The notes: generated by a model from the letters alone, not told the origin. A stretch of 64,000 nucleotides of DNA from Streptomyces smaragdinus (GCF_009604385.1 NZ_WEGJ01000005.1:248001-312000), one strand, 5' to 3'; numbered from the stretch's first letter, positions 28,380-39,522 are shown. Translations and numbers: made by a program.

Positions 28380-28973
28380 ATGGAAGCCTTCACCACCCAC
28401 ACAGGCCGGGGCGTTCCGCTGCGCCGCGGCAACGTCGACACCGACCAGATCATTCCCGCGCACTGGCTGAAGAAGGTCACCCGCGACGGGTTCGAGGACG
28501 GGCTCTTCGAGGCCTGGCGCAAGGACCCGGAGTTCGTGCTGAACCGGCCCGAGCGCGCCGGCGCCACCGTGCTGGTCGCCGGACCCGACTTCGGCACCGG
28601 CTCCTCCCGTGAGCACGCCGTCTGGGCGCTCCAGAACTACGGTTTCAAGACGGTCATCTCGTCGCGCTTCGCCGACATCTTCCGCGGCAACTCGCTGAAG
28701 AACGGTTTGCTGACCGTCGTACTCGACCAGAAGGTCGTTGACGCCCTCTGGGACGTCATCGAGGCGGACCCGACGGCGGAAATCACCGTTGACCTGGTCG
28801 AACGCCAGGTACGGGCGGACGGTGTGACCGCGGACTTCGAGCTCGACGAGAACGCCCGCTGGCGGCTGCTCAACGGTCTCGACGACATTTCCATCACCCT
28901 TCGGAACGAGTCCGACGTCGCGGCGTACGAAAAGTTGCGCCCCGCGTTCAAGCCCCGCACAATCCAGGCCTGA
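28380..28973 (+). CDS. leuD: 3-isopropylmalate dehydratase small subunit
   Basis: 197-aa small (swivel-domain) subunit of isopropylmalate isomerase. [24 protein letters not shown] and the signature [18 protein letters not shown] are the active-site loops contributed to LeuC. It starts 5 bases after the leuC stop with GCAGGAG as ribosome-binding site, so it is co-translated with leuC. Full family length. Confidence 0.97.
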   Translation: MEAFTTHTGRGVPLRRGNVDTDQIIPAHWLKKVTRDGFEDGLFEAWRKDPEFVLNRPERAGATVLVAGPDFGTGSSREHAVWALQNYGFKTVISSRFADIFRGNSLKNGLLTVVLDQKVVDALWDVIEADPTAEITVDLVERQVRADGVTADFELDENARWRLLNGLDDISITLRNESDVAAYEKLRPAFKPRTIQA

Positions 28974-28978
28974 CCCGC

Positions 28979-28999
28979 GCGACCGCCGTCCGCGGTCGC
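28979..28999 (+). terminator. Hairpin after leuD
   Basis: GCGACCGC (28979-28986) pairs perfectly with GCGGTCGC (28992-28999), loop 5, with no clear T-run. Confidence 0.45.
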
Positions 29000-29109
29000 A
29001 CGCGCCCCCTGCTCAGACACCGTCCGGGCCGGGGGCGCCGCCATGTCCGGGACCCGGCCGGTTGGCGCGGCGCCGGTCGACAACTCGCCCCAGATGACAC
29101 AATCGGCGC

Positions 29110-29322
29110 ATGGAGGACGACGGTCAACTCGCGCTGTACGAGGCGCTGGCCGCACGTCTGAAGGAGACGCACGCGCGAGTTCGCGCGTTGGACGCGCCGG
29201 ATTCCGAACGGGCCTCGTACACCCGCCGGTTGCTGGCCGTCACCGCGGCCGCCAAGCACGATCCGGTGGCTGCCCTCCGCCGGCTCGACGCGCTCGCCGC
29301 CGAGCTGGACAGCCGTTCCTGA
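29110..29322 (+). CDS. Small conserved hypothetical protein, 70 aa
   Basis: Acidic, helical 70-aa protein (MEDDGQLALYEALAARLKE, then RRLLAVTAAAKHDPVAALRRLDALAAELD) predicted as two or three helices without membrane segments or cysteines. I recall a similar small ORF between leuD and hupS in other Streptomyces, which supports it being real. Function is unknown. It may be transcribed from its own promoter, since the leuD hairpin lies upstream. Confidence 0.65.
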   Translation: MEDDGQLALYEALAARLKETHARVRALDAPDSERASYTRRLLAVTAAAKHDPVAALRRLDALAAELDSRS

Positions 29323-29367
29323 GGGTTTGAGATGTTGCGACACGAGAGTGATTAGACCGTTTCGCGT

Positions 29368-29396
29368 TTGATTTGCGGTATATCTCTGCCTAACGT
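29368..29396 (+). promoter_or_regulatory. hupS promoter
   Basis: TTGATT (29368-29373), 17-base spacer, TAACGT (29391-29396), about 50 bases before the GTG start. The surrounding 100 bases are AT-rich, and GAAC-AATTC-GTTC forms a small dyad downstream. Confidence 0.65.
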
Positions 29397-29447
29397 GCGA
29401 AAAGGCTTGAACAATTCGTTCATAGCAATGTCTCCGAAGGGGAAGAC

Positions 29448-30083
29448 GTGAACAAGGCACAGCTCGTTGAAGCGATCGCCGACAAAATGGGTGGTCGGCA
29501 GCAGGCGGAGCACGCGGTCGACGCGGTACTCGACGGGATCATCCGTGCGGTCTGCTCGGGCGACCGGGTCTCCGTCACCGGGTTCGGCTCCTTTGAGAAG
29601 GTCGAGCGCCCGGCCCGCTACGCCCGTAACCCGCAGACCGGCGAGCGCGTCCGGGTCAAGAAGACGTCGGTGCCGCGCTTCCGCGCAGGCCAGGGCTTCA
29701 AGGACCTGGTGAGCGGCGCCAAGAAGCTGCCCAAGGCCGGCGAGACCTCGGTGAAGAAGGCGCCGAAGGGTTCCCTCAGCGGCGGTACGGCCACGAAGAA
29801 GGCCACCACCAAGCGGGCCACCACCAAGCGCGCCGTCGCCAAGAAGACGGTGGCGAAGAAGACCACGGCCAAGAAGGCCGTCGCGAAGAAGACCACCGCC
29901 GCCAAGAAGACCGCGGCGAAGAAGACCACGGCGGCCGCCAAGAAGACCACCGCGAAGAAGACCACGGCCAAGAAGGCCACCGCCAAGAAGGCGCCGGCGA
30001 AGAAGGCCACCGCCAAGAAGGCGCCGGCCCGCAAGGCCGCCACGCGCAAGACCACCGCGAAGCGGGCGACCGCCAAGAAGTGA
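29448..30083 (+). CDS. hupS: HU-family nucleoid protein with Lys/Ala-rich tail
   Basis: 211 aa. Residues 1-93 are a complete HU domain ([59 protein letters not shown]). Residues 95-211 are a histone H1-like tail of repeated KKATT, KKA and AKK units. This two-part structure defines HupS/HU2 of actinomycetes, which compacts DNA, notably in spores. The GTG follows GGGGAAG by 3 bases. The tail repeats could vary in number by slippage. Confidence 0.95.
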   Translation: MNKAQLVEAIADKMGGRQQAEHAVDAVLDGIIRAVCSGDRVSVTGFGSFEKVERPARYARNPQTGERVRVKKTSVPRFRAGQGFKDLVSGAKKLPKAGETSVKKAPKGSLSGGTATKKATTKRATTKRAVAKKTVAKKTTAKKAVAKKTTAAKKTAAKKTTAAAKKTTAKKTTAKKATAKKAPAKKATAKKAPARKAATRKTTAKRATAKK

Positions 30084-30127
30084 ACGCCGTCGCGCGGACA
30101 CGACCGGCGGCGACGTCGGCGACAGCA

Positions 30128-30157
30128 GGGCCGGGCCCCCTCGGGGGTGTCCGGCCC
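30128..30157 (+). terminator. Terminator after hupS
   Basis: GGGCCGG (30128-30134) pairs with CCGGCCC (30151-30157), with an inner CCCCC/GGGGG; located 45 bases after the hupS stop. Confidence 0.6.
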
Positions 30158-30192
30158 GCCGTCGTTCGAGGCCGTCCCGATACGGTGGGCGC

Positions 30193-30396
30193 ATGCAGGC
30201 CACCGCGTACACCTATGACGCCCCGACCCGGACCGGCAGCGTGCTGCTGGACGACGGGACCCCCGTGTCCTTCGGCGCCGCCGCGTTCGACGCCGGGGGT
30301 CTGCGGCTGCTGCGGCCCGGGCAGCGGGTGCGCATCGAGGTCGAGGGGACCGGCGACGACCGGCGGATCACCCTGGTGACGCTGCAGACGTTCTGA
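30193..30396 (+). CDS. Small cold-shock-like (OB-fold) protein, 67 aa
   Basis: 67-aa protein with a beta-rich pattern like a short cold-shock domain: GSVLLDDGTPVSFGAAAFDAGGLRLLRPGQRVRIEVEG. The RNP aromatic motifs of classic cold-shock proteins are not clear, so nucleic-acid binding is only inferred. Its 3' end overlaps the convergent cofC gene by 29 bases. The start ATG lies a few bases after a CGATACGGTG stretch that may be its -10. Confidence 0.65.
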   Translation: MQATAYTYDAPTRTGSVLLDDGTPVSFGAAAFDAGGLRLLRPGQRVRIEVEGTGDDRRITLVTLQTF

Positions 30397-31012
30397 CGGC
30401 CGCCGCCGTGCGCGGGCCCACCCCCAACGCCAGCGCCGCGTCCAGGTTCGCCCGCGTGTCCACGTCCCGCCGTACCGACTCCACCCCCGCCGGCGTGAGC
30501 TCCACCGCCCCCGACGCCCGGTGCCGCGCCCGCGAGGCGCCGCCGAAGGCCGGGGCGAGGTCCGCCCCCGGCGCCGCGGTGAGCAGCGTGGTCCCCACCC
30601 CGTCCGCGTCGGCCAGGAACCCCCGCCCCGCCTCCGGGGCCGCCGCGAGGGCCACGGCGAGCTCCGCCGGGCGCAGCGCGGGCAGATCGGCGTTGAGGGC
30701 GGCCACCGGCGCCCCGGGCCGGCGCGCGCGCACCGCGGCGGCGCCGTGGGCCAGCGCCGCGTTCAGCCCGTCCGCGGGGGTGTCCGCCACTATCCGCGCC
30801 CCCAGCGCGGCGAGCGCGGCACCGGCCGCCGGATCGTCGGTGACCACGGTCACATCACGCACCGCGCGGCAGGCGAGCGCGGCGGACACCGTGTCCACGG
30901 CGAACGCCAGCGCCAGCTCCGCCCGCACGGCGGCGCCGGCCGTCAGCCGCGTCTTGGCCAGCGGCAGCGGCTTCAGCGGTACGACGAGGCTCCATCCGGC
31001 GTCCACGGTCAC
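30368..31012 (-). CDS. cofC: 2-phospho-L-lactate (phosphoenolpyruvate) guanylyltransferase
   Basis: 214-aa nucleotidyltransferase of coenzyme F420 synthesis (CofC/FbiD). In actinobacteria the substrate is probably phosphoenolpyruvate rather than 2-phospholactate. The N-terminus WSLVVPLKPLPLAKTRL is the nucleotide-binding signature, followed by VTDDPAAG, DGLNAALAHG and VAALNADLPALRP with the metal aspartates. GTG 31012 gives the usual family length. It is divergent from plsC and overlaps the cold-shock-like gene at its end. Confidence 0.88.
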   Translation of the reverse strand: MTVDAGWSLVVPLKPLPLAKTRLTAGAAVRAELALAFAVDTVSAALACRAVRDVTVVTDDPAAGAALAALGARIVADTPADGLNAALAHGAAAVRARRPGAPVAALNADLPALRPAELAVALAAAPEAGRGFLADADGVGTTLLTAAPGADLAPAFGGASRARHRASGAVELTPAGVESVRRDVDTRANLDAALALGVGPRTAAAVRTSAASPG

Positions 31013-31200
31013 CGCCCCATTGTCCCGCCGGGCGCGGCGGCCCGGCTCCGCGCCCCCCGCCCGCGCGAAGCCACCGGACGGCCGGGGACACACGCCGGTA
31101 CCGTGCGCTCGTATAGGCGTACGGTGTTCTCGACAGACTGATGACCTGGGGCGACACTTGTGCGGCTCCCCAGCACCCGCGAAACGAGGAGACAAGATCC

Positions 31201-31977
31201 GTGTCCCGGCACCGAATCGGTTTCTGGTACCGCCTGGCCGCGGTGATCGTAAAGCCACCGCTCCTGCTCTTCTTCAAGCGTGACTGGCGGGGCGCGGAGC
31301 ACATGCCGGCCGAGGGCGGCTTCATCACCGTCGTCAACCACAACTCGGCCCTGGATCCGCTGTCGTACGCGCACTTCCAGTACAACACCGGCCGCGTCCC
31401 GCGATTCCTCGCCAAGGACCCGCTGTTCAAGAAGGGCTTCGTCGGCGCCATGATGCGCGGCACCGGACAGATCCCCGTGTACCGGGAGTCGACCGACGCC
31501 GCCGCCGCGTTCCGGGCCGCCGTCGCGGCGATCGAGAAGGGGGAGTGCGTAGCCTTCTACCCGGAGGCCACCCTCACCCGCGATCCGGACCTGTGGCCCA
31601 TGACCGGCAAGACCGGCGCCGCCCGGGTCGCCCTGCAGACCAAGGTCCCGGTGATCCCGGTCGCCCAGTGGGGCGCGAACCACGCGCTGCCCCCGTACGG
31701 CAAGCCGCGGCTGTTCCCCCGCAAGACCTTCTCCGTGCTGGCCGGCGAGCCGGTGGACCTCTCCGCGTACTACGGCAAGGACCCCACGCCGGACGTGCTG
31801 AAGGAGGTCACGGAGGTCCTGATGGACGCCGTGACCCGGCTGCTGGAGGAGCTGCGCGGGGAGAAGGCCCCCGCCGAGCGGTACGACCCGGTCAAGGTGC
31901 GGGCGGAGCAGCGGCGCAGGAGCGCGGCGGCGAAGAAGACGGGCACGGACAAGGCCGAGGACAAGGAGAGCAAGTGA
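31201..31977 (+). CDS. plsC: 1-acyl-sn-glycerol-3-phosphate acyltransferase family protein
   Basis: 258-aa PlsC-type membrane-associated acyltransferase making phosphatidic acid or a related acylated lipid. The catalytic HX4D motif is NHNSALDP near residue 48; the second motif is FYPEATLTRDP where the classical form has EGTR. The C-terminal Lys/Glu/Ala-rich tail (RAEQRRRSAAAKKTGTDK) is disordered. GTG 31201 follows GAGGAGACAAG. gpsA overlaps its stop by a GTGA arrangement, making a phospholipid-precursor pair; symbol by family only. Confidence 0.9.
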   Translation: MSRHRIGFWYRLAAVIVKPPLLLFFKRDWRGAEHMPAEGGFITVVNHNSALDPLSYAHFQYNTGRVPRFLAKDPLFKKGFVGAMMRGTGQIPVYRESTDAAAAFRAAVAAIEKGECVAFYPEATLTRDPDLWPMTGKTGAARVALQTKVPVIPVAQWGANHALPPYGKPRLFPRKTFSVLAGEPVDLSAYYGKDPTPDVLKEVTEVLMDAVTRLLEELRGEKAPAERYDPVKVRAEQRRRSAAAKKTGTDKAEDKESK

Positions 31978-32975
31978 CGCGGGTTGCGGTCTTCGGTACG
32001 GGATCGTGGGGCACCGCCTTCTCCATGGTGCTCGCCGACGCCGGCTGCGAGGTGGCCATGTGGGGCCGCCGGGCGGACGCGGTGGACGCGATCAACACCA
32101 CCCGGACCAACCCCGACTACCTCCCCGGGATCGGCCTCCCCGCCCGGATCCGGGCGACCACCGACCCGGCCGAGGCCGCCGACGGCGCCGACTTCACGGT
32201 CCTGGCGGTCCCCTCGCAGACCCTGCGCGGCAATCTGGCCCGCTGGGTGCCCGTCCTCGCCCCGGACACCGTGCTCGTCAGCCTGATGAAGGGCATCGAG
32301 CTGGGCACCGTGAAGCGGATGAGCGAGGTGATCGAGGAGGTCGCCAAGGTCCCCGCCGACCGCGTCGCCGTCCTCTCCGGTCCCAACCTCGCCCGTGAGA
32401 TCGCCCGCCGCCAGCCCGCCGCCGCCGTCGTGGCCTGCGCGGACGAGACGGTGGCCCAGCGGCTGCAGGGCGCCTGCATGACGCCGTACTTCCGCCCGTA
32501 CACGATCACCGACGTCGTCGGCTGCGAGCTGGGCGGCGCGGTGAAGAACGTGATCGGGCTGGCGGTCGGCATCGCCGACGGCATGGGCCTCGGGGACAAC
32601 GCGAAGGCGTCGCTGATCACCCGGGGGCTCGCCGAGACCATGCGGCTGGGCAGCGCGCTCGGCGCCGACCAGCGTACGTTCGCCGGACTGGCGGGCATGG
32701 GCGACCTGGTCGCCACCTGCTCCTCGCCGCTCTCGCGCAACCACACCTTCGGCATGAACCTCGGCCGCGGCATGACCCTCGCGGAGACCATCGCCGTCAC
32801 CAAGCAGACCGCGGAGGGCGTGAAGTCCTGCGAGTCGGTGCAGGATCTGGCCCGGCGCAACGGGGTCGACATGCCCATCACCGACACGGTTGTCTCGATC
32901 GTCCACGACGGCAAGCAGCCCCTCGTCGCCGTCAAGGAGCTCATGACGCGCAGCGCCAAGGCCGAGGGACACTGA
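31974..32975 (+). CDS. gpsA: Glycerol-3-phosphate dehydrogenase [NAD(P)+]
   Basis: 333-aa enzyme producing sn-glycerol-3-phosphate from dihydroxyacetone phosphate for phospholipid synthesis. Rossmann motif VAVFGTGSWGTAFS at the N-terminus, then LSGPNLAREIA, the active-site lysine segment GGAVKNVIGLAVG and GLAGMGDLVATCSSPLSRNHTFG. The GTG start overlaps the plsC stop (GTGA), so the two are translationally coupled. Full length. Confidence 0.97.
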   Translation: MTRVAVFGTGSWGTAFSMVLADAGCEVAMWGRRADAVDAINTTRTNPDYLPGIGLPARIRATTDPAEAADGADFTVLAVPSQTLRGNLARWVPVLAPDTVLVSLMKGIELGTVKRMSEVIEEVAKVPADRVAVLSGPNLAREIARRQPAAAVVACADETVAQRLQGACMTPYFRPYTITDVVGCELGGAVKNVIGLAVGIADGMGLGDNAKASLITRGLAETMRLGSALGADQRTFAGLAGMGDLVATCSSPLSRNHTFGMNLGRGMTLAETIAVTKQTAEGVKSCESVQDLARRNGVDMPITDTVVSIVHDGKQPLVAVKELMTRSAKAEGH

Positions 32976-33009
32976 CGGACGGCAAAAGACCAGGTAGGGT
33001 CGTCGCGAT

Positions 33010-34154
<1,145 letters not shown>

Positions 34155-34158
<4 letters not shown>

Positions 34159-34643
34159 AGCTCGGTCGGGACCGTCGCCCGCACGGCCGCCGAGATGCCG
34201 CCGGCGACGATCCCGATCTCCGGGGCGTAGTGCTCGGGGACCGCGACCTCGACGAACGTACGGCGGCCCACCGTCGTGAAGCGATAGCCCTCGTCGGTGT
34301 CCTCGAGCAGCCAGTCCACCCCGTCCACCTCGGCCGTGTCCGCGGACGGGTTGTAGAGTTCTGTGCCCGGTGTGAGGACCGCGGGCCGGCGTACTCCGCA
34401 GCGCAGGACGACCGCCGGGTCGCCCCATGCCGCGGTGTAGCGGGACTCCGGTTTCACCGTACGCCGGCGCAGGTCGTCGTCCAGCGCCCGCGGCAGCCGT
34501 TTCGCGAGCGCGGCGCAGTGCGCCACGGCCTCGCCGGACGGCCGCGGCGCGGGCACGGCGACCTTGCCGTCATCGTCCGGTGAACAGCCGGCGGCCAGCG
34601 CCACGGCGAGCAGAAGGACGGCGGGACGTGCGGAACCGATCAC
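34155..34643 (-). CDS. DUF3515 lipoprotein
   Basis: 162 aa with a lipoprotein signal (SARPAVLLLAVALAAGCS, lipobox AAGC), so it is expected to be anchored outside the membrane. The mature domain matches DUF3515: CAALAKRLPRALDDDLRRR, AWGDPAVVLRCG and the VDWLLEDTDEGYRFTTVGR region. GTG 34643 starts just before the signal; a much longer open frame upstream is antisense to thiL/thiD and not credible. It is usually found between ddl and thiL in Streptomyces; function unknown. Confidence 0.85.
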
Positions 34644-34663
34644 CGGTTGAGCATACGGGGGGA

Positions 34664-34897
34664 TCAGATATGGACGACGGGGCAGGTCAGGGTTCGCGTG
34701 ATGGACTCCAGTTGCTGCACCTTGGCGACGACGAGACGGCCCAGGTCGTCGACCGTGTCCGCCTGGGCGCGCACGATGACGTCGTAGGGGCCCGTGACAT
34801 CCTCGGCCTGGATGACGCCCGGAATCTTCGCGATCATCTCGGCCACGGCCGACGCCTTGCCGACTTCGGTCTGGATCAGGATGTACGCCTGTACCAC
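34664..34897 (-). CDS. Stand-alone Lrp/AsnC ligand-binding (RAM) domain protein
   Basis: 77 aa, only the C-terminal effector domain of Lrp/AsnC regulators (VQAYILIQTEVGKASAVAEMIAKIPGVIQAEDVTGPYDVIV) with no helix-turn-helix. Such stand-alone modules bind amino acids and can form oligomers with full-length regulators. It starts 21 bases upstream of the DUF3515 gene on the same strand, so the two probably form an operon. GGAGGT-like purines precede the ATG. Confidence 0.88.
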   Translation of the reverse strand: MVQAYILIQTEVGKASAVAEMIAKIPGVIQAEDVTGPYDVIVRAQADTVDDLGRLVVAKVQQLESITRTLTCPVVHI

Positions 34898-35064
34898 GGG
34901 ACCTCCACAGGGCGGCTTCGCGGATCATGTGGGAAGGGGAAGGCAACGCTATCGCGTCGGGGTGTACGGGGGCGAGACTTCTGCCGGGCCCCACAGGAGG
35001 AGCGGGGCCGCGGAATGTTGACGACAATGGCGTGCGGACCACTGCAGAGCGAGGAGTCGTACCG

Positions 35065-36035
35065 GTGAAGGGAACAGTGGGCGAGCTGGGGGAGTTCGGC
35101 CTCATCCGCGAGCTCACGTCGCGGCTGACGACCACCCCGGCGGTCCGGCTCGGACCCGGCGACGACGCCGCCGTGATCAGCGCGCCCGACCGGCGTGTCG
35201 TGGCCAGCACGGACGTCCTGCTGGAGGGGCGGCACTTCCGCCGGGACTGGTCCACCGCGTACGACGTGGGGCGCAAGTCCGCCGCGCAGAACCTCGCGGA
35301 CATCGCCGCGATGGGGGCGGTGCCGACCGCGCTGCTGCTGGGGCTGATCGTGCCGGCGGAGCTGCCGGCGACATGGGCCACGGAGCTGATGGACGGGCTG
35401 CGCGACGAGTGCCAGGTCGCCGGGGCGGCCGTGGTGGGCGGCGATGTGGTGCGGGGCGAGAAGATCACCGTCGCGATCACCGCGCTCGGTGATCTGCAGG
35501 GCCAGGAGCCGGTCACCCGGGCGGGCGCCCGGCCCGGGGACATCGTGGCGGTGACCGGCTGGCTGGGCTGGTCGGCGGCGGGGCACGCGGTGCTCGCCCG
35601 GGGCTTCCGCTCGCCGCGGGCGTTCGTCGAGGCGCACCGGCGGCCGGAGCCCCCGTACCAGGCGGGGCCGGCGGCGGCCGTGCTCGGGGCGACGGCGATG
35701 ACGGACGTGTCGGACGGGCTGCTGGCGGACCTGGGGCATGTGGCGGCGGCCAGCAAGGTCCGGATCGACCTGCGCTCCGACGCCTTCGACATCCCGACCC
35801 AGATGGCGGACATCGGGCGGGCGGTGGGCGTGCAGCCGCTGCAGTGGGTGCTGACGGGCGGCGAGGACCACGCGATCGTCGCGACGTTCCCGCCGCGGTG
35901 CCAGCTGCCCGCGCGCTGGCGGGTGGTCGGCGAGGTGCTGGGCTGCCCCAGCAGCTCGGCCGCCGCGCACGTCATGGTCGACGGCAAGCCGTGGGCGTCG
36001 GCCGGCGGCTGGGACCACTTCGGCGCGGAGGGCTG

Positions 36036-36036
<1 letters not shown>
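35065..36036 (+). CDS. thiL: Thiamine-monophosphate kinase
   Basis: 323-aa kinase making thiamine diphosphate from thiamine monophosphate. It belongs to the PurM-like ATP-binding fold: [25 protein letters not shown], the Mg-binding [24 protein letters not shown] and [17 protein letters not shown] 35065 is chosen for GAGGAG 8 bases upstream; the longer open frame has no support. Its stop overlaps the thiD start (TGATG), so the two are coupled. Confidence 0.95.
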
Positions 36037-36827
<791 letters not shown>

Positions 36828-36846
36828 GCGCGGTCCTGGCCGCGTT

Positions 36847-36867
36847 GTCCGGGGGACGCCCCCGGAC
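36847..36867. terminator. Terminator-like hairpin between thiD and the acylase gene
   Basis: GTCCGGGGG (36847-36855) pairs with CCCCCGGAC (36859-36867), loop ACG, followed by CCCCGGCCG. A very similar element lies at about 24580-24620. Confidence 0.5.
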
Positions 36868-36890
36868 CCCCGGCCGCACTCCGGCGCGGT

Positions 36891-39458
36891 TCACCGCTCC
36901 AGGAACATCAGGCGGGCGTGCTTCGCCGGGAGTCGTACGTCCGGGAGGTCGATCTCCGGGAGCAGCACCTCGGGGCCCTCGGCGAAGCCCGTACGCGTGA
37001 GGCGCGCGATCGCTGCCGCGTTGGCCGTGTCCGGGTCGGCGATCAGGCGCCGGCACTCCGGGTCCGCGAAGACGAAGCCCAGCACCGCGTCCAGGACCTC
37101 GCCGGTGAACCCCGGCCGGGGGGTGCCCTCGGCGGGGGCCAGCAGCAGGTGCAGGCCCCGGTCGCCGGGGAGCGCGTCGTACGTCTCGCTCACGCGGTCG
37201 GCGGTCGGCTCGTACGTCTGGACGAGGGCGACGGGGACGCCGTCGCGGCGTACGAGGTACGCGTGGTGGGTGTCCAGGCCGTCGAGGTGCGCGTAGATCT
37301 CCCCGACCTCCTCACGCGTCGCCCCGGTCATGCCCCAGAAGCGGGCGCGGTCCTGGCTCACCCAGCCGTACAGCACGTCGAGGTCGGCGACGGGGTCGAC
37401 GGGGGTGATCCGCAGCTCGGGCTCCTTCGCGAGCAGGGCGAAGTCGGTGACGACGGGGACGAGTTCACCGGCCGCCCACAGCGGGAGCTGGTCGCGGGCG
37501 TGGGGACGGCCGGGAATGCCGGACGCGCCGAGGGGGACGATCCAGCGGCTGTCCTCGCGCCGCCCCAGGTCCCAGACGTAGCGGGCGGACGGTCCGCGCA
37601 GGAACCGGTCGGTGACGCCCGGCACGGCGGAGGTGGCCAGCACGCAGTCGTGGTCGCCGCCGAGCCCCGGCCACGTGACGTCGTCGTCCGCGAGGGGCAG
37701 CGCCTGCCAGGGGGCGAGCCGGTGGACCTCGCCCCACGGCTTTGGGGCCGGGGCGGCGGCGGCGGTCTCGTCGAGGGCCGCGCGGACCAGGGCGGGGCGG
37801 TCGACCGGGAGCGTGCGGTCGGTGAGGAGGTGCTCCAGGGCGTAGCCGATGCGGGGGAGGAGGGCCAGCCAGGGGTGGAACACCTCGGGCCAGGGCGGGG
37901 GTTCGGCCAGGGGGCGCAGGACGGGATGCGCGGCGAGGCGGCGTACGACGGCGCTGCGCAGGGCGGCGTAGGCCGTGGCGTCGGTGCTCGCGGCGTCCAT
38001 CCGCCGGTCCCAGGCCAGCAGCCGGGCGCGCAACGCGGCGGAGGCGGGGGCGAGTTCGCCGAGGCCGGCCACGAGGTCCAGCAGGGGGGCCGCGGAGGCG
38101 AGGTGGGTGTCGGTGTGCACCCGCGCCATGTCCGCGGCCGTCCGGCCGGCGCCCTCCGTCAGCAGTGCGCGGATGCGGTCGGCGCGGTGCGGCGGCGCGA
38201 ACTCGGTGCCCAGCGGCGCCGCGATCCCCCGCTCGTTGGCCATCACCGCGACCGCCCCGGCCTCCGCCCGTGGCATCGCCTCGTACCCCTCCCAGACGTA
38301 CGCGGGGTCCCAGGCCGGCACCACCCCCAGCCGGTTGCCGGGATGCCGGCGCGGTACGAGCCCCGCCACCCGGTGCAGCACCCCGCCGGCGGTGTCGGCG
38401 GCCAGCACGGTGTTCACCGGCTCCGCCCACCCGTCCAGCGCCCGGTCCACGTCGGCGACCGTACGGGCCGCCAGCAGCGCCGGCAGCACGGCGAACCCGG
38501 CGTCCTCCCGCACCCGCGAGGGGCACCGCAGGCTCACGGCCCGCTCCTCGCCGACCCCGCCCGCCACCACCGGCCCGCGGTCGGTCTCGACGACCTCGAC
38601 CCGCACGGGGTCCGCGCCGGCCACCGCGATCTCCTCGGTACGGGACCGGGCGGGGCGCCAGCCGTCGGGGCCCAGGGCCTCGACGCGGCCGGCGCGGCGG
38701 CGCAGGCGCTCGTCGTACAGGTCCTGGTGGTCGGCCATGGCGTTGGTGATCGCCCAGGCGACGCCCCCGGTGTGGCCGAAGTGCGCGATGCCCGGCACCC
38801 CGGGAACGGCCAGGCCCACCACGTCGTACTCGGGGCAGACGAGGTGGATCTGCTGGTAGAGGCCCGGGCTCTCGACGAAGCGGTGCGGATCCCCGGCCAG
38901 GATCGGTGCGCCCCCGGCGGTCAGCCCGCCGCCGACCAGCCAGCCGTTGCTGCCCGGCGTCAGGGGTCCGTCGGTGGCGAACAGCCCGATCGCGTCCGGC
39001 CCCAGGTGCCGGGCGACCGACTCGCGCCACAGCTTGGCGGGGAAGGACCCGAACAGCAGATGGTGCCCCAGCCACACGGCGAGCGGCGTCCACGCCCGCC
39101 ACCGCCCGGCCGCCACCCCCGCCGCGGCGAACTCCGGCGCGCGGCGGGCGCCCTCGGCCAGCGCGGAGTTGACGCCCTCGACGTAGCTCCACACCCAGCG
39201 GGCGGTGCCCGGATCGAGCGCGGCGTAGCACCGCCGGGCGGTGTCGTCGATCATCGCCCGGCGCGCGAACACGTCCCACGCCACGGCGCCGGCGCCCAGG
39301 AAGGAGGCGGAGGTGCCCTGCGTCCGGTGCCGCTCGACCTCGAGCTGCCAGGCCCGGTCGAGGGCGGCGTCACGCCCCTGCGCGAACACCAGCGCGTGCG
39401 GATCCGCGGCCCGCAGATGGGGGATGCCCCAGGCGTCCCGGTAGACGTCGGCTGCCAC
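36891..39458 (-). CDS. Fusion protein: Ntn-hydrolase penicillin acylase domain + siderophore-type N-acetyltransferase domain
   Basis: 855 aa. Residues 1-670 are a penicillin acylase-family Ntn hydrolase: VYRDAWGIPHLRA, FAQGRDAALDRAWQLE, then PGSNGWLVGGG, where the Ser at about 170 should become the N-terminal nucleophile after self-cleavage, followed by GDPHR and the terminal PHARDQLPLWAAGE. Residues 673-855 are a GNAT domain like IucB/RhbD hydroxamate acetyltransferases (FWGMTGATREEVGEIYAHLDG, HHAYLVRRDGVPVALVQTYEP, RRLIADPDTANAAAIARLTRTGF). No signal peptide is seen, so it is cytoplasmic unless exported otherwise. A 19-bp iron box sits 27 bases upstream, indicating DmdR/IdeR repression. A role in acylating or deacylating a siderophore precursor is inferred; no siderophore synthetase is in the window. 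Confidence 0.85.
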   Translation of the reverse strand: MAADVYRDAWGIPHLRAADPHALVFAQGRDAALDRAWQLEVERHRTQGTSASFLGAGAVAWDVFARRAMIDDTARRCYAALDPGTARWVWSYVEGVNSALAEGARRAPEFAAAGVAAGRWRAWTPLAVWLGHHLLFGSFPAKLWRESVARHLGPDAIGLFATDGPLTPGSNGWLVGGGLTAGGAPILAGDPHRFVESPGLYQQIHLVCPEYDVVGLAVPGVPGIAHFGHTGGVAWAITNAMADHQDLYDERLRRRAGRVEALGPDGWRPARSRTEEIAVAGADPVRVEVVETDRGPVVAGGVGEERAVSLRCPSRVREDAGFAVLPALLAARTVADVDRALDGWAEPVNTVLAADTAGGVLHRVAGLVPRRHPGNRLGVVPAWDPAYVWEGYEAMPRAEAGAVAVMANERGIAAPLGTEFAPPHRADRIRALLTEGAGRTAADMARVHTDTHLASAAPLLDLVAGLGELAPASAALRARLLAWDRRMDAASTDATAYAALRSAVVRRLAAHPVLRPLAEPPPWPEVFHPWLALLPRIGYALEHLLTDRTLPVDRPALVRAALDETAAAAPAPKPWGEVHRLAPWQALPLADDDVTWPGLGGDHDCVLATSAVPGVTDRFLRGPSARYVWDLGRREDSRWIVPLGASGIPGRPHARDQLPLWAAGELVPVVTDFALLAKEPELRITPVDPVADLDVLYGWVSQDRARFWGMTGATREEVGEIYAHLDGLDTHHAYLVRRDGVPVALVQTYEPTADRVSETYDALPGDRGLHLLLAPAEGTPRPGFTGEVLDAVLGFVFADPECRRLIADPDTANAAAIARLTRTGFAEGPEVLLPEIDLPDVRLPAKHARLMFLER

Positions 39459-39484
39459 CCGCGCCTCCTTGCTTCACGTAGAGA

Positions 39485-39508
39485 TTAGGTAAGGCTGCCC
39501 TAACCTAA
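39485..39508. promoter_or_regulatory. Iron box (DmdR/IdeR-type operator) of the acylase-acetyltransferase gene
   Basis: TTAGGTAAGGCTGCCCTAA (39485-39503) matches the 19-bp actinobacterial iron box TTAGGTTAGGCTCACCTAA at 16 positions. A weaker overlapping copy reads on the minus strand. GATTAGGT (39483-39490) and ACCTAATC (39503-39510) are perfect inverted ends. Confidence 0.8.
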
Positions 39509-39522
39509 TCTCCGCGCCCGTG

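Noticed and set aside
34664..34897. Truncated Lrp regulator pseudogene
   Set aside because: A stand-alone 77-aa RAM domain with its own start signal is a known family, not a broken gene.
36918..39488. Plus-strand ORF of 856 codons opposite the acylase fusion
   Set aside because: Shadow frame; the minus strand has clear domain motifs throughout.
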